Shown: positions 16,279 through 25,001, counted from the stretch's first letter. The stretch is DNA of 32,646 bases from Promethearchaeota archaeon (GCA_019058015.1 JAHLWH010000234.1:1-32646), one strand, 5' to 3'. Translations and numbers: made by a program. The notes: generated from the sequence alone by a model not told the origin.

Positions 16279-17730
16279 TTATAATAGATAACCTTCTTTT
16301 ATATCTTCAATGTTTATTCCTAGCTCCTTTAGTTTCTCTCGTATATCATCAGGAATATCGAAAATCTTCTTTTTCCTTAATTTAACACGAGTCTCTGCAA
16401 TAATATTCAATAAAGCTTTTATTAATTTATCTTTCTCATCCATTGAGTCAATCCCATATTCTGATATTTTTTGCTCTAAATTAGGGAATATTCCAAATAT
16501 TTTATCAATTTTGGCAATAAATTCAAAAAATTTATCTTTAATTTCTTGTGTAATTTTCAAATTTTTTTCTAATATCTCTCTATTAAGCTCCCTTATTAAC
16601 GATAACAATTCTGCAATTGCGATAGGTGTGTTAAAATCATCATCCATCGCTTCGATAATATTTGATTCAGCATCATTAATTTTTAAAAGTAAATTATCAA
16701 CTTCAGAAGATCTTTCTTTTATTGGAGGAATTTGGTTAATTTTCTTTATTGTATTAAGTAATTTTTCGTAATTTTTTTCAATCTGCTTCATATTCTCTAA
16801 AGAATAATTTATGGATTTTCGGTAATGCGAAGAAATTAAAAAGAATCTAACTACCATAGGGTCAAATTTCTTTACAACTTCAGAAACTAGAAAGAAATTT
16901 CCCAAACTTTTTGACATTTTCTCATCATCGATATTTACAAAACCATTATGTAGAAAATAATTCGCAAATGGCTTACCTGTGAATGATTCAGATTGTGCAA
17001 TTTCATTCCTATGATGAGGAAATTTCAAATCTTGACCACCTCCATGAATATCAATTGTTTCCCCTAAATAATTGATTGCCATTGCTGAACATTCGATGTG
17101 CCAACCGGGCCGACCCTTACTCCACGGGCTTTCCCAATATGGTTCTCCTTCCTTCATTTTTTTCCATAAAGCAAAATCTCTTGGGTCTAATTTGTCTTCA
17201 CCATATGCAACATCTTGATCTTCTTCGATTTCTTGTTCAATTTCCTCTTCAATATCTACGTTTTGAAAAATTGTCTTGTATTTCGGAAATGAATTTACAG
17301 AAAAATATACAGAGCCATTTTTCTCATAAGCAACACCTTTTTCTATCAGACCTTGAATAAATTTTATCATAAAGTCGATAGTCTCCGTGGCTTTGGGATT
17401 TTTATAATCCTTCTCAATATTGAGAATATCCATAATTTCCATATATTCCATTATATATTGTTCACTGAGTGTGATTGTATCAATACCTTTCTCATTGGCC
17501 CTGTTAATTATCTTATCATCAATGTCAGTAACGTTTTTTACGAGTTTAACATTAAAACCCTTGAATTCAAGATACCTGCGAATGATATCAAATACTACTG
17601 CTGACTTTGCGTGTCCCAAATGAGGTGAGTCATAAACCGTTGGACCGCAGACATACATAAGAACCTCATTAGGACTTATTGATTTAAACTCTTCTTTTTG
17701 AAATGTTAAACTATTATATACTTGCAGCAT
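16279..17730 (-). CDS. cysS: Cysteinyl-tRNA synthetase
   Basis: This class I aminoacyl-tRNA synthetase charges tRNA-Cys with cysteine. At 483 residues it is full length. It has the HIGH-type motif PHLGH (36-40), the zinc ligands Cys28, Cys214, His239 and Glu243, KMSKS (271-275), and a helical C-terminal domain. Between about 157 and 180 there is a strongly acidic Glu/Asp-rich stretch before DPRDFALWK. The ATG at 17730 gives the usual MLQVYNSLT start, although the AAGGT before it is directly adjacent, so initiation may be leaderless. Its cognate tRNA-Cys lies 46 bases upstream on the same strand. The presence of CysS and a cysteine synthase indicates direct charging rather than the SepRS/SepCysS route. 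Confidence 0.97.
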   Translation of the reverse strand: MLQVYNSLTFQKEEFKSISPNEVLMYVCGPTVYDSPHLGHAKSAVVFDIIRRYLEFKGFNVKLVKNVTDIDDKIINRANEKGIDTITLSEQYIMEYMEIMDILNIEKDYKNPKATETIDFMIKFIQGLIEKGVAYEKNGSVYFSVNSFPKYKTIFQNVDIEEEIEQEIEEDQDVAYGEDKLDPRDFALWKKMKEGEPYWESPWSKGRPGWHIECSAMAINYLGETIDIHGGGQDLKFPHHRNEIAQSESFTGKPFANYFLHNGFVNIDDEKMSKSLGNFFLVSEVVKKFDPMVVRFFLISSHYRKSINYSLENMKQIEKNYEKLLNTIKKINQIPPIKERSSEVDNLLLKINDAESNIIEAMDDDFNTPIAIAELLSLIRELNREILEKNLKITQEIKDKFFEFIAKIDKIFGIFPNLEQKISEYGIDSMDEKDKLIKALLNIIAETRVKLRKKKIFDIPDDIREKLKELGINIEDIKEGYLL

Positions 17731-17776
17731 ACCTTGATTATTTTAATTTATTTTATAAATGTTTTTAAACAAAATA

Positions 17777-17849
17777 AGCCAGTGGAGGGAATCGAACCCT
17801 CGAATAACCGCTCTGCAGGCGGTCTCCTTAGCCACTCGGATACACTGGC
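17777..17849 (-). tRNA. tRNA-Cys (GCA)
   Basis: The minus strand folds into a complete 73-base cloverleaf: acceptor GCCAGTG/CACTGGC, a three-pair D stem TCC/GGA with loop GAGTGGCTAA, anticodon stem ACCGC/GCGGT with loop CTGCAGA (anticodon GCA), variable loop TATTC, and T stem GAGGG/CCCTC with TTCGATT loop. The discriminator base is U, a cysteine identity element. CCA is not encoded. No intron is present. It sits between cysteine synthase and CysS, same strand. A TATA-like GTTATAAAAC about 30 bases upstream of the 5' end could give it its own promoter. Confidence 0.96.
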
Positions 17850-17878
17850 TTTAATAACTGGCGATTTATAAAAAAATG

Positions 17879-17888
17879 TGTTTTATAA
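17879..17888 (-). promoter_or_regulatory. Possible TATA box for tRNA-Cys
   Basis: The minus strand reads GTTATAAAAC here. Its centre is about 35 bases upstream of the mature tRNA 5' end (17849), so transcription could begin about nine bases before the tRNA. It could also serve a tRNA-cysS transcript. Confidence 0.35.
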
Positions 17889-17920
17889 CAAATAAATCTT
17901 ATCTTAATATTCTTATAAAA

Positions 17921-18919
17921 TTATTTATAGGTTTGTTCCCACCATTCTTTTATTGATTCTATGTATTGATCGGTCCATAGAGTTGGCAAGTCACATCTGT
18001 GAACGCACTCCAGACATCTCTCCGGGCTAAATATTGGATGGCTAATATATTTTTCCCCCCCATCAGGAAGGACTACAACCATTATTCCCTTCTCCATCTT
18101 TCTAGCATAATCGATTGCAATTTTAATTGCAGCACCGGAACTTATTCCGCAAAAAAGTCCCTCTTGAAGGGTTAACATTCTAGATCCATGCTCAGATTCT
18201 TCAATATTCACATAAAATTTTTCGTCTATTCTTGACTCATCATATATTTTAGGTACATAAGAAACTTCCAAATTTTTTAATCCCTGAATTCTTTGTTTAG
18301 GTAAGGGTTCCACAGCTATAATTTTTATATTTGGATTATACTCTTTTAATCTTTTAGAAACACCCATTAATGTTCCTGAAGTTCCTAAACCTGCCACAAA
18401 CACATCAATTTTACCGTCAGTATCTTCAATTATTTCTTGGGCAGTATGTAAGTAATGAGCTTGAGGATTATTAGGATTTGAATATTGGTCTGGATAGAAA
18501 TATTTATCGGGGTCCTCATTAACAATTTTTTTAACATAATCTTCTGCTCCATTCATTCCATCATCTGCTGGTGTGAGTGTAATTTTTGCTCCATAAGCGG
18601 TTAAAATTTTTCGGCGTTCTACACTCATAGACTCAGGAATAACTAGCTCTAGTCGATAACCTTTAACCGCAGAAATTAAAGCAAGTCCTATACCTGTATT
18701 ACCCGATGTTGCCTCTATTATTATTTTATCTTTGGTTAGTCTCCCCTCGTTTTCCGCTTGTTGGATCATGTTAATTGCAATTCTATCTTTCACGGAACCA
18801 GCAGGATTTGCCTTTTCCAGTTTTGCAAGCATTAGGACTTCGGGATTAGGATTTATTTTGTTAATTTTTACAAGAGGGGTATTCCCAATTAGCTTTAAGA
18901 TATCGTTAAAATAACGCAT
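17921..18919 (-). CDS. cysM: PLP-dependent cysteine synthase (CysK/CysM family)
   Basis: This fold-type II PLP enzyme makes cysteine from an activated serine and sulfide. The 332-residue protein has Lys44 in AGSVKDR (Schiff base), SGNTG (72-76), GTSGT (179-183) for the PLP phosphate, the GISSGAA loop and the LPDGGEKY segment. An extra C-terminal tail of about 35 residues carries Cys302-x2-Cys305-x3-Cys309, a possible metal or redox site not needed for catalysis. CysK, CysM and O-phosphoserine sulfhydrylases cannot be separated from motifs alone, so the acceptor substrate (O-acetylserine or O-phosphoserine) is unknown. The ATG follows AAGGTGG by ten bases. It heads the tRNA-Cys/cysS/iscSU block. 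Confidence 0.9.
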   Translation of the reverse strand: MRYFNDILKLIGNTPLVKINKINPNPEVLMLAKLEKANPAGSVKDRIAINMIQQAENEGRLTKDKIIIEATSGNTGIGLALISAVKGYRLELVIPESMSVERRKILTAYGAKITLTPADDGMNGAEDYVKKIVNEDPDKYFYPDQYSNPNNPQAHYLHTAQEIIEDTDGKIDVFVAGLGTSGTLMGVSKRLKEYNPNIKIIAVEPLPKQRIQGLKNLEVSYVPKIYDESRIDEKFYVNIEESEHGSRMLTLQEGLFCGISSGAAIKIAIDYARKMEKGIMVVVLPDGGEKYISHPIFSPERCLECVHRCDLPTLWTDQYIESIKEWWEQTYK

Positions 18920-18986
18920 TTTATTTTTTCCACCTTAATTTTTTAACTGATGACCTTGCTTATTGACAAAAAAATCATTAAAAAGC

Positions 18987-18994
18987 TTTTATAC
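18987..18994 (-). promoter_or_regulatory. TATA-like box for cysteine synthase
   Basis: The minus strand reads GTATAAAA within AAGTATAAAAGC. Transcription would start near 18964, leaving a leader of about 45 bases that contains the AAGGTGG ribosome-binding site (18930-18936). This is among the clearer archaeal promoter candidates here. Confidence 0.5.
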
Positions 18995-19093
18995 TTCATA
19001 GATTTTAATAGTTTTAAAAAATTTTATTTTATAAAATATAATAAAATTACTTTTTTATTAAAAAAATAGTTAAAAAAAAAAAAAGATAAATAG

Positions 19094-20383
19094 TTATTTT
19101 TTCGTCAAATACCATAGCATTACATGGAAGCCCCAGCCTATTCCCCATCCTCCTATTGCAATAGCACTCCATAGGAAATCGGGAGAATATATTAAGTTGA
19201 GTAAGACTAGATAAATACTTGTGACGATATATACTACTGTGTGGAGAACTAACGTTTGGAGAAGGAAGCCCGTGATCGGTCTCTGGACAATGAAGAAAAG
19301 AACTCCGTGAACGGCTACACCAATAAGCCAACCCATTGTTGGATGAACTATTAACGTGGGATCTAAACCTAGACTCGTAAAATTTATTCCAATGAGTATT
19401 AGACCAACAATGTAGATAAATATATGAGCTATCCAAGACCATTGCCAGAATATCAATTCAACTGCTTTCGAATGTATTTCAAAATCTTCGAGTTCTTCCC
19501 TAGATATGCTTTTGGCGTGTTCGATTGCTTTTGGTAAGATTGAATCCCATTTATAGGTAAGAAATGCATGTATTACAATGGCAATTGCCCACAACACGAG
19601 AGGATATGTTGCCAAGAATATTGTAATTTCTGGGAAATGCATTAAATTGTAAATAACAAGCCAGATGTTGATTGCCGCATATGCAATAATATGAAATATT
19701 AACCCTAACATAACTGGCTTTTGAGTTTCCACGAAATTGAAAAGATAATAACTAAGTACATGCAGACCGACGATAATTCCCCAAGTAATTGAGTTTTCAA
19801 TTTGATTTTGTAAGTTGACAGGAAGTGTGATGGTGTATATTAGGATAGTAACAACAAGGAATAACGCTAAATGAATTATTAGGAACCAGAATTGAGAGAG
19901 TTTTGAATTAGCCATCCTTTTCAATCGTTTCTCTGGGTAATCATACTTTCCACGGATTTTAGTCATTTCCTTCTCAAAATAATTTTCCCATGTGAAGAAG
20001 CCGATAGTATGGAAAATAAAGGCTACACCCCATATTAGTAAAGGCCATGTGAACCAGATTTGAACTGGCGTGATCGAAAGATTGAGTATCATCAAATAAA
20101 TATTAACTGAAATAAAGAAAAATGCGTGATAGATATATAGAATGCCGAAGTCAGATTGTTCCTTTATTTTTGTAAGATATACAACTTTATCATTATATAA
20201 TAGATATGTTATCGCATGAAAGCCTATACCGAATCCCCAGCCGAATATAACATGCAATGGCCAGAAGTATCCTACCCCAGTGACTGCCCATATAATCGTT
20301 ACTAATGCTATTACGGCTAAATATGCAAATAAATGGAGCACAAATAGGATTCTACCTGTCTTTCCTTTTATTAAACTACTCAT
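19094..20383 (-). CDS. Membrane protein of six tandem 2TM modules
   Basis: This 429-residue protein consists of six copies of a two-helix membrane module, giving about 12 transmembrane segments. Modules begin near residues 11, 79, 164, 228, 316 and 372. Each opens with a helix carrying His (LFVLHLFAY, YIYHAFFF, LIIHLALF, LIFHIIAY, WIAHIFIY, LVLHTVVY) and closes with a Gly/Trp-rich helix also carrying His (GIGFHAI, AFIFHTI, IVGLHVL, AIVIHAF, GVAVHGV, GWGFHVM). This fits the 2TM-domain family, otherwise often seen as single modules or attached to signalling proteins. The function is unknown; paired intramembrane histidines could bind haem or metal but this is speculation. Charged linkers of about 40 residues separate modules 2/3 and 4/5. 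The neighbours give no clear role. Confidence 0.75.
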   Translation of the reverse strand: MSSLIKGKTGRILFVLHLFAYLAVIALVTIIWAVTGVGYFWPLHVIFGWGFGIGFHAITYLLYNDKVVYLTKIKEQSDFGILYIYHAFFFISVNIYLMILNLSITPVQIWFTWPLLIWGVAFIFHTIGFFTWENYFEKEMTKIRGKYDYPEKRLKRMANSKLSQFWFLIIHLALFLVVTILIYTITLPVNLQNQIENSITWGIIVGLHVLSYYLFNFVETQKPVMLGLIFHIIAYAAINIWLVIYNLMHFPEITIFLATYPLVLWAIAIVIHAFLTYKWDSILPKAIEHAKSISREELEDFEIHSKAVELIFWQWSWIAHIFIYIVGLILIGINFTSLGLDPTLIVHPTMGWLIGVAVHGVLFFIVQRPITGFLLQTLVLHTVVYIVTSIYLVLLNLIYSPDFLWSAIAIGGWGIGWGFHVMLWYLTKK

Positions 20384-20600
20384 TTTTTTAATACATTTTT
20401 ATTATTAGATTAAAAAATATTGGATATATGTCGTATTTATAGATGTTATTATATAAAGGTAATAGCTATTTTTTATAATATTTAATGAAAAGTATTACGA
20501 GATTCAATAATATGATGATGAAATATTGAGGGGTTTGATATTATTATGTAAATATTAAGGAATTTGATAATATTGTAAAAAAATTTTGAGAAGGTAATTT
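20384..20600. repeat. AT-rich spacer with degenerate 29-base tandem repeat
   Basis: Two adjacent 29-base units, 20522-20550 and 20551-20579, agree at about 22 of 29 positions; both contain AATATT and TTTGATA. A weaker third unit may precede them. No gene is visible. The spacer lies between the broken acr3 gene and the start of the 2TM-module gene, so it may include that gene's promoter. Confidence 0.45.
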
Positions 20601-21668
20601 CTAAGAATCCCAAAAACCCCTTTTTTTTAGATATTTTCCCAAATAAACCAAGCTTAACATGATGGGAACTTCCTAGAATAATCTCATGGTCGTACCAAGT
20701 GCTGCCACCGAACCTATACCGTACATGGCAATAGCTGTGGCAATGGCAATAGCAATTCCAAAGTGGCTTGAAGAGCCAATAATGACTGTTATGATTGCTT
20801 CTCGATATTTCAATTTGGAGAGTTTTGTAATTAGTATATTGTAGCCAACTACAATCACAAATTCAATTAATAATGGAATTGTAACTAATAATAACAAATC
20901 TGGATTATTAATCAACACATTTCCATTCAATGAGAATAGAACGACTAAAGTTGTCAATAATGCAATAATAGAACTCTTTCCAATAAATGGCCGATAAATA
21001 ATATTATTAAACCATTTTTCTCCCTTGGAATTAATTAACAATTTTTTACTGACTATACCTAAGAATAATGGAATTCCGATAAAAAATAATAATGAAATTA
21101 ATAAAAGTACCCAGTCAATGGGAATATTTTGATTCCCTGTGAGTAATGTAACAATAGGAACATAAAGAAAAATTATGGTGATTGTATTTAAACTGGTATT
21201 AATCACATTTTGTTCTTGATTACCCTTTGCCATATAACCCCATACTAGGACCATTGCTGTGCAGGGCGATGAGCTAAGGAGAATAACCGCAACAATTAGC
21301 TGTTCATTACCGATTAAAAATAGATTTACCATTACCAAACCTACTATAGGAGGGATAACCCAATTGGATAAAATCGTCAATATTATTGGTTTGGGATTTT
21401 TTCTTAATTTTTTTAATTCTGATGCTTGTAGATTTAACATTGCGGGATACATCATCAAGAATAAGCAGATGCCAATCGGGATTTAAATCCCCTGAATTTG
21501 CCAAGAATTAATCGTTTCACTTATTCCAGGAATAACTTGAGAAAAAATAACCCCAATGACCATGCATAAGGCAACCCAAATTGGAAGACATTTTTCGAAA
21601 AAACCGATTCCTCTAGATCTTTCTTCTATATTTTCCAGATCTGAGCTGTTTTCAGTTCCTATCATCAT
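20601..21668 (-). pseudogene. acr3: ACR3-type arsenite efflux permease with two in-frame stop codons
   Basis: ACR3 expels arsenite across the membrane. One uninterrupted frame of 356 codons carries the whole protein except for two stops: TAA at codon 62 (21483-21485), between WQIQGI and IPIGICLFLMMYP, and TAG at codon 332 (20673-20675), between TTMRLF and EVPIMLSLVYLGKYL. The family has Trp at the second site (FWEVP), so TGG to TAG explains it. Other signatures are intact, including SSSPCTAMVLVWGY with the essential Cys and the SSHFGIAIAIATAIA segment. About ten membrane helices are preserved with no frameshift, so decay is recent, or the reads are wrong, or the stops are suppressed. The divergent arsR gene is intact. 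Confidence 0.88.
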
Positions 21669-21706
21669 GATTCTTTAAATAAATTATTTATTTTTTTTTA
21701 TGATAA

Positions 21707-21760
21707 AATCCTTATATCTAAAAATATGGATTCAGATTTAAGTTTATCTATATGGATTCA
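21707..21760. promoter_or_regulatory. Candidate ArsR operator region
   Basis: Two copies of ATATGGATTCA (21724-21734 and 21750-21760) are spaced 26 bases apart in the divergent acr3-arsR promoter, and AATCC/GGATT (21707-21711, 21728-21732) forms an inverted pair. Repeats at this location suit binding by the dimeric repressor. Function is inferred. Confidence 0.4.
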
Positions 21761-21795
21761 AAAAAATTATTAGTCATTATTTTAATACTATAATT

Positions 21796-22146
21796 ATGGG
21801 GTCAAAACATGAAGAAGAACTTAGGCGTTTAATCGAATGTATTGGAATTGATAAGAATATTGTTGAATATATTGAAGATCTAAAGAAAAAAAGGGATGAA
21901 ATTTTATTTAGAAAAGATTTTGAAGAAAATTTATCACGCCATAATGCACTCGGACATAAAATTAGATATTTAATTTATAACTTAATAAAACAAAAAGAAA
22001 TGTGCATATGCGAGTTAAATGCGATTTTAGATTTAACTCAACCTACAATTTCTCATCATGTTAAAATTTTAGAAGAAGCAGGTTTGATTATCGGGATTAA
22101 AAGTGGGAAATTCACCCATTATCAAATTAAAGAAATCTTTCTTTAA
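21796..22146 (+). CDS. arsR: ArsR-family metalloregulator
   Basis: This 116-residue winged-helix repressor is expected to bind the acr3 promoter and release on arsenite or antimonite. It has NALGHKIRYLIYNLIKQ as the opening helix, the sensing CIC motif in MCICEL (as in ELCVCDL of ArsR), and the recognition helix DLTQPTISHHVKILEEAG with a following wing GIKSGKFTHYQI. An N-terminal helical extension of about 40 residues with an extra Cys15 could supply a third thiol ligand. It is divergent from the acr3 gene with 127 bases between. Its frame is intact while its presumed target is interrupted. Confidence 0.92.
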   Translation: MGSKHEEELRRLIECIGIDKNIVEYIEDLKKKRDEILFRKDFEENLSRHNALGHKIRYLIYNLIKQKEMCICELNAILDLTQPTISHHVKILEEAGLIIGIKSGKFTHYQIKEIFL

Positions 22147-22186
22147 TTTACCTAATATTATTTATTAGTAGAAGTAATATTTACAT

Positions 22187-23047
22187 CTAACATAACTCCT
22201 TGAGACGCTCGTTAAATCTGCTTGTGGAAAAAACCATTTGTTTATAGCCAAAAATAATTACAACACAAGTAATTATAATAATTTTCAAGATTAAAGCATA
22301 AATTTGCCCAAATTCGGTTAGGTAATTAGGAAATATCATCCCTGAAAGATTAATTACTGCATGTAAAATCAAAGCTGTTAACATAGATCCATTGGTATTA
22401 TTGTAAAGCCAAGTTATAAAGCATGATAGAATTATTGCTTGAATAGTTAATAACCAAAAAGGAACATAAACATATATAATTTGACTGGTTGGGAAAAAAT
22501 ACAGGGGTAAATGCCATATACCCCAAAAAAATCCAACAATAATGCTACTAAATAAAGCATTCTGTTTCATTTGTATTTTATCGAGAGCGTAACCGCGCCA
22601 GCCAAATTCCTCACGAAATGAATTAGCAAAAGGAAGTAATGAACCAATGAAATAAATTGGAATTATCCATGGTTGCATTAAATAGGGAGTTTCTGGAACA
22701 GTTCCTCCACTAATTATATTTAGTATGAAGGCACAAAAATCAATAGCAGGTATCAATAGAATGAGAGGAATCCACCAAATCTTTCCAATATCTTTATAGT
22801 TAAGCACACTTCGAATTAATTCTTTTACGCCATCTTTTCCCTTACGTAAATATACAAGTGAAAAACCAGTGATGGTTGGTCCAAATCCTCCGATAAGGTT
22901 CAATATGCCATACATACTATCTGAAAATTGAAGGTCTATTACATTAGTAGCAACTAAAACTCCAGGTAACCAAATTAACCAAGAAATTCCAAAAGTAATT
23001 ACAAAAAAATTCCATGGAAATCTGTCATCTCTTTGATTCTCATTCAT
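22187..23047 (-). CDS. CPBP-family intramembrane metalloprotease
   Basis: This 286-residue membrane protein belongs to the CAAX-protease/bacteriocin-processing (CPBP, Abi) family. It has about eight hydrophobic segments and the catalytic residues Glu146/Glu147 and Arg151 in REEFGWRGYALDKIQ, His179 in GIWHLPLYF, and His229/Asn233 in HAVINL, matching the EExxxR ... H ... HxxxN pattern. Substrate and role are unknown; archaeal members are mostly uncharacterised, and prenyl-protein processing is only one option. The ATG at 23047 gives a short polar N-terminus before the first helix. It is transcribed toward arsR (convergent). Confidence 0.88.
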   Translation of the reverse strand: MNENQRDDRFPWNFFVITFGISWLIWLPGVLVATNVIDLQFSDSMYGILNLIGGFGPTITGFSLVYLRKGKDGVKELIRSVLNYKDIGKIWWIPLILLIPAIDFCAFILNIISGGTVPETPYLMQPWIIPIYFIGSLLPFANSFREEFGWRGYALDKIQMKQNALFSSIIVGFFWGIWHLPLYFFPTSQIIYVYVPFWLLTIQAIILSCFITWLYNNTNGSMLTALILHAVINLSGMIFPNYLTEFGQIYALILKIIIITCVVIIFGYKQMVFSTSRFNERLKELC

Positions 23048-23216
23048 TACCTTTCTATCTTCTTTTTACCCTTTTAAACAAAACGGAGTCCAATTTTTTA
23101 AAATGAGTTGCAAAAAAATATTTAAAAAATGAAAAATTAATCAAAGTTTTTGGACAGAAAAAAATCATAGAAAATTAATAAGAATAAAAACAGCTTTATT
23201 CTATTAATTCACGAAT

Positions 23217-23576
23217 TCAATAATTTTTGTCAATTCCTCTCTTTCTCCTTCTATATTCCATATATCTTTGCTGAACAACGGCAGCTAAAACCGCTATTAA
23301 AAAGGTTAAACTTAATAAAATAACAATAGATATTACCCAGTTGCCTGTAAATAAATTCCCTATATAAAAAAATAAAAATTGTTCAAATATTGGTCTATCA
23401 AGTCCGAGTTCTTGTAATTTTGCATTATATTGTTCTGCTGTGAAATGTGGTGGTAAATACTCTATAACAGGGTCTCCAGGCGCCATTCTTGAAATTAAAT
23501 AGGAACTAAAAAGTAAAATAAATACTAATGGCACAAATAGCAAGAACCACAATATGATTTTTTTTACCAAACTCAT
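23217..23576 (-). pseudogene. Truncated peptide-ABC transporter permease (DppB/OppB-like)
   Basis: The first 79 residues match the beginning of dipeptide/oligopeptide permeases: a membrane helix, then SYLISRMAPGDPVIEYLPPH, a YNAKLQELGLDRPIFEQF segment and FYIGNLFTGNW. Full-length relatives exceed 300 residues and carry four or five more helices and the EAA loop; here the frame passes directly to one more helix (IVILLSLTFLIAVLAAVV) and a basic tail QQRYMEYRRRKRG. That fits an internal deletion that fused the start to a later helix, or an unusual mini-protein with two helices. No other transporter subunits are nearby. As an ABC permease it would not work alone. Confidence 0.65.
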
Positions 23577-24000
23577 AGATTTTAATCTCCTTTTATTTTC
23601 TTGAGTTTATAAAATGGAATTATAAATTTACTATTCAAAATATGATTTAGTTGGATTTATAAATGTTGCGACCTTTTGGAATAAAATTCTTTTAGTTTAT
23701 TCAATTTTTTATTTTTCAGAACATTTTACGCAAAATATGTTATTTAACTTTAAAAAGCCATTACTTGATCCCATCCAGCATTCAAGCTGATTAGCTTTTT
23801 ATTTCCTTAGCAAATTTAATATGATTATTATAGAAGTCACTCATCTGAAAAAAATCTATTGATTTTCTTTATAATTCTATCTTTACTTTAATTCACTTTT
23901 AAGTAAAGGTTAAAGGATTAAAAAAAGAAGAATAGAAAAAGTGATGAAAATCCATATAGTATCTAAATAAATAGGGGTTGATCCTTATATTATTAGAAAT
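23577..24000. other. Gene-free spacer with two hairpins
   Basis: No convincing coding frame is seen. AAGCT-GATT-AGCTT followed by T residues (23784-23799) looks like a short bidirectional terminator. CTTTACTT/AAGTAAAG (23881-23888, 23901-23908) is a perfect eight-pair inverted repeat of unknown role. Confidence 0.35.
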
Positions 24001-24849
24001 TTATCTCTTTAAATCAACTTTATTTTTTATGTTTTTGTCTATTTTTATCCAGAGCAATATAACAACTGATATATAAATGAGATAAGATAAGACCTCAATA
24101 AATGAAGGATTTCCATTATAACCAAATAATCCCTTTAGAATGCTACCAATATATCCATTTTCATGAAAGAGTGGAAAACTTCCATCAGGGTTTACTGGTG
24201 GATTAATGTCCCAAACATGCTCCATAATAATTGGAATTATACTGGCTTCCTGAAGTTCATGAAGTCCATGTGCCACCAACCCAGCAGCAAATAGAATTAA
24301 CAAGACATTAGTGATTGTAAAAAATTTCTTTAGATTAATCTTTTTTGAACCCACAAATATTATATATCCTAATAGAATCGCTACAGAAATGCCAATTAAT
24401 GCTCCAATTAGATTATTATCGGATGAATTAAATGATGCTGAGGCTAAAAAAATTACAGTTTCAATCCCTTCTCTTAAGATAGAAATGAAAACTAAGAAAA
24501 ATAAACCGAATTTATGAGCTTCAGCAATTTGTGTAGCAACTTTTTCCTCTAATTTCCTAGCTATATGAGACTGTTTCATCATCCATAGTATCATTGTAGT
24601 TAGGAGTGCTGCCCCAATTAACATTGTAATTCCTTCAAAACTTTTTTCTGCTATTCCAGTAAATCCACCAGCTATACTAAAAAACAATATTGCTCCCACA
24701 ATACTTGAAACTATCGCAGAAGCTATAGCAATAAAAATAACATTAAAGTATGCTGTTTGTTTTGTTTTAACGAGATAACTCAAAACTATTCCTACAATTA
24801 AAGCAGCTTCTAATGATTCTCTAAATGTTATTATAAAGCTTACAATCAA
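24001..24849 (-). CDS. FTR1-family iron permease
   Basis: This 282-residue inner-membrane permease of the FTR1/EfeU family imports ferric iron in relatives. It has seven hydrophobic segments and both family motifs: RESLE (Arg10, Glu11, Glu14) in the first helix and REGIE (Arg126, Glu127, Glu130) in the fourth. The TTG start at 24849 is preceded by GAGGT at about seven bases and puts the first REXXE motif at the expected position. EfeO and EfeB partners are absent, and no multicopper oxidase is next to it, so the oxidation partner is unknown. It lies 238 bases downstream of copA on the same strand, with a 15-base tandem repeat between. Iron and copper genes are thus adjacent. Confidence 0.9.
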   Translation of the reverse strand: MIVSFIITFRESLEAALIVGIVLSYLVKTKQTAYFNVIFIAIASAIVSSIVGAILFFSIAGGFTGIAEKSFEGITMLIGAALLTTMILWMMKQSHIARKLEEKVATQIAEAHKFGLFFLVFISILREGIETVIFLASASFNSSDNNLIGALIGISVAILLGYIIFVGSKKINLKKFFTITNVLLILFAAGLVAHGLHELQEASIIPIIMEHVWDINPPVNPDGSFPLFHENGYIGSILKGLFGYNGNPSFIEVLSYLIYISVVILLWIKIDKNIKNKVDLKR

Positions 24850-25001
24850 TTGTTTAACCTCAATAGTTTCTGTTTTTAAATAATAAATTACCTTATTAAA
24901 CCATGATGGCTTTAAAATATAAAAATTCCAATAAAGGGGCTTAGAAATATTTGGAATTTGATATATAACATCTATTTTTTATTAATTTTACTCGATTTAT
25001 T

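Noticed and set aside
17777..17849. Integrated element using tRNA-Cys as attachment site
   Set aside because: No integrase, and no repeated tRNA 3' end was found in the window.
19047..19442. Alternative frame overlapping the 2TM-module gene
   Set aside because: Composition and lack of similarity mark it as an out-of-frame shadow of the repeated membrane protein.
20522..20579. CRISPR-like array
   Set aside because: Only two degenerate 29-base units without unique spacers; not a CRISPR array.
20673..21485. A changed genetic code with TAA/TAG read as amino acids
   Set aside because: TAA and TAG also end other intact genes here (TAA for aroK and aroD, TAG for the response regulator), so general reassignment does not fit.
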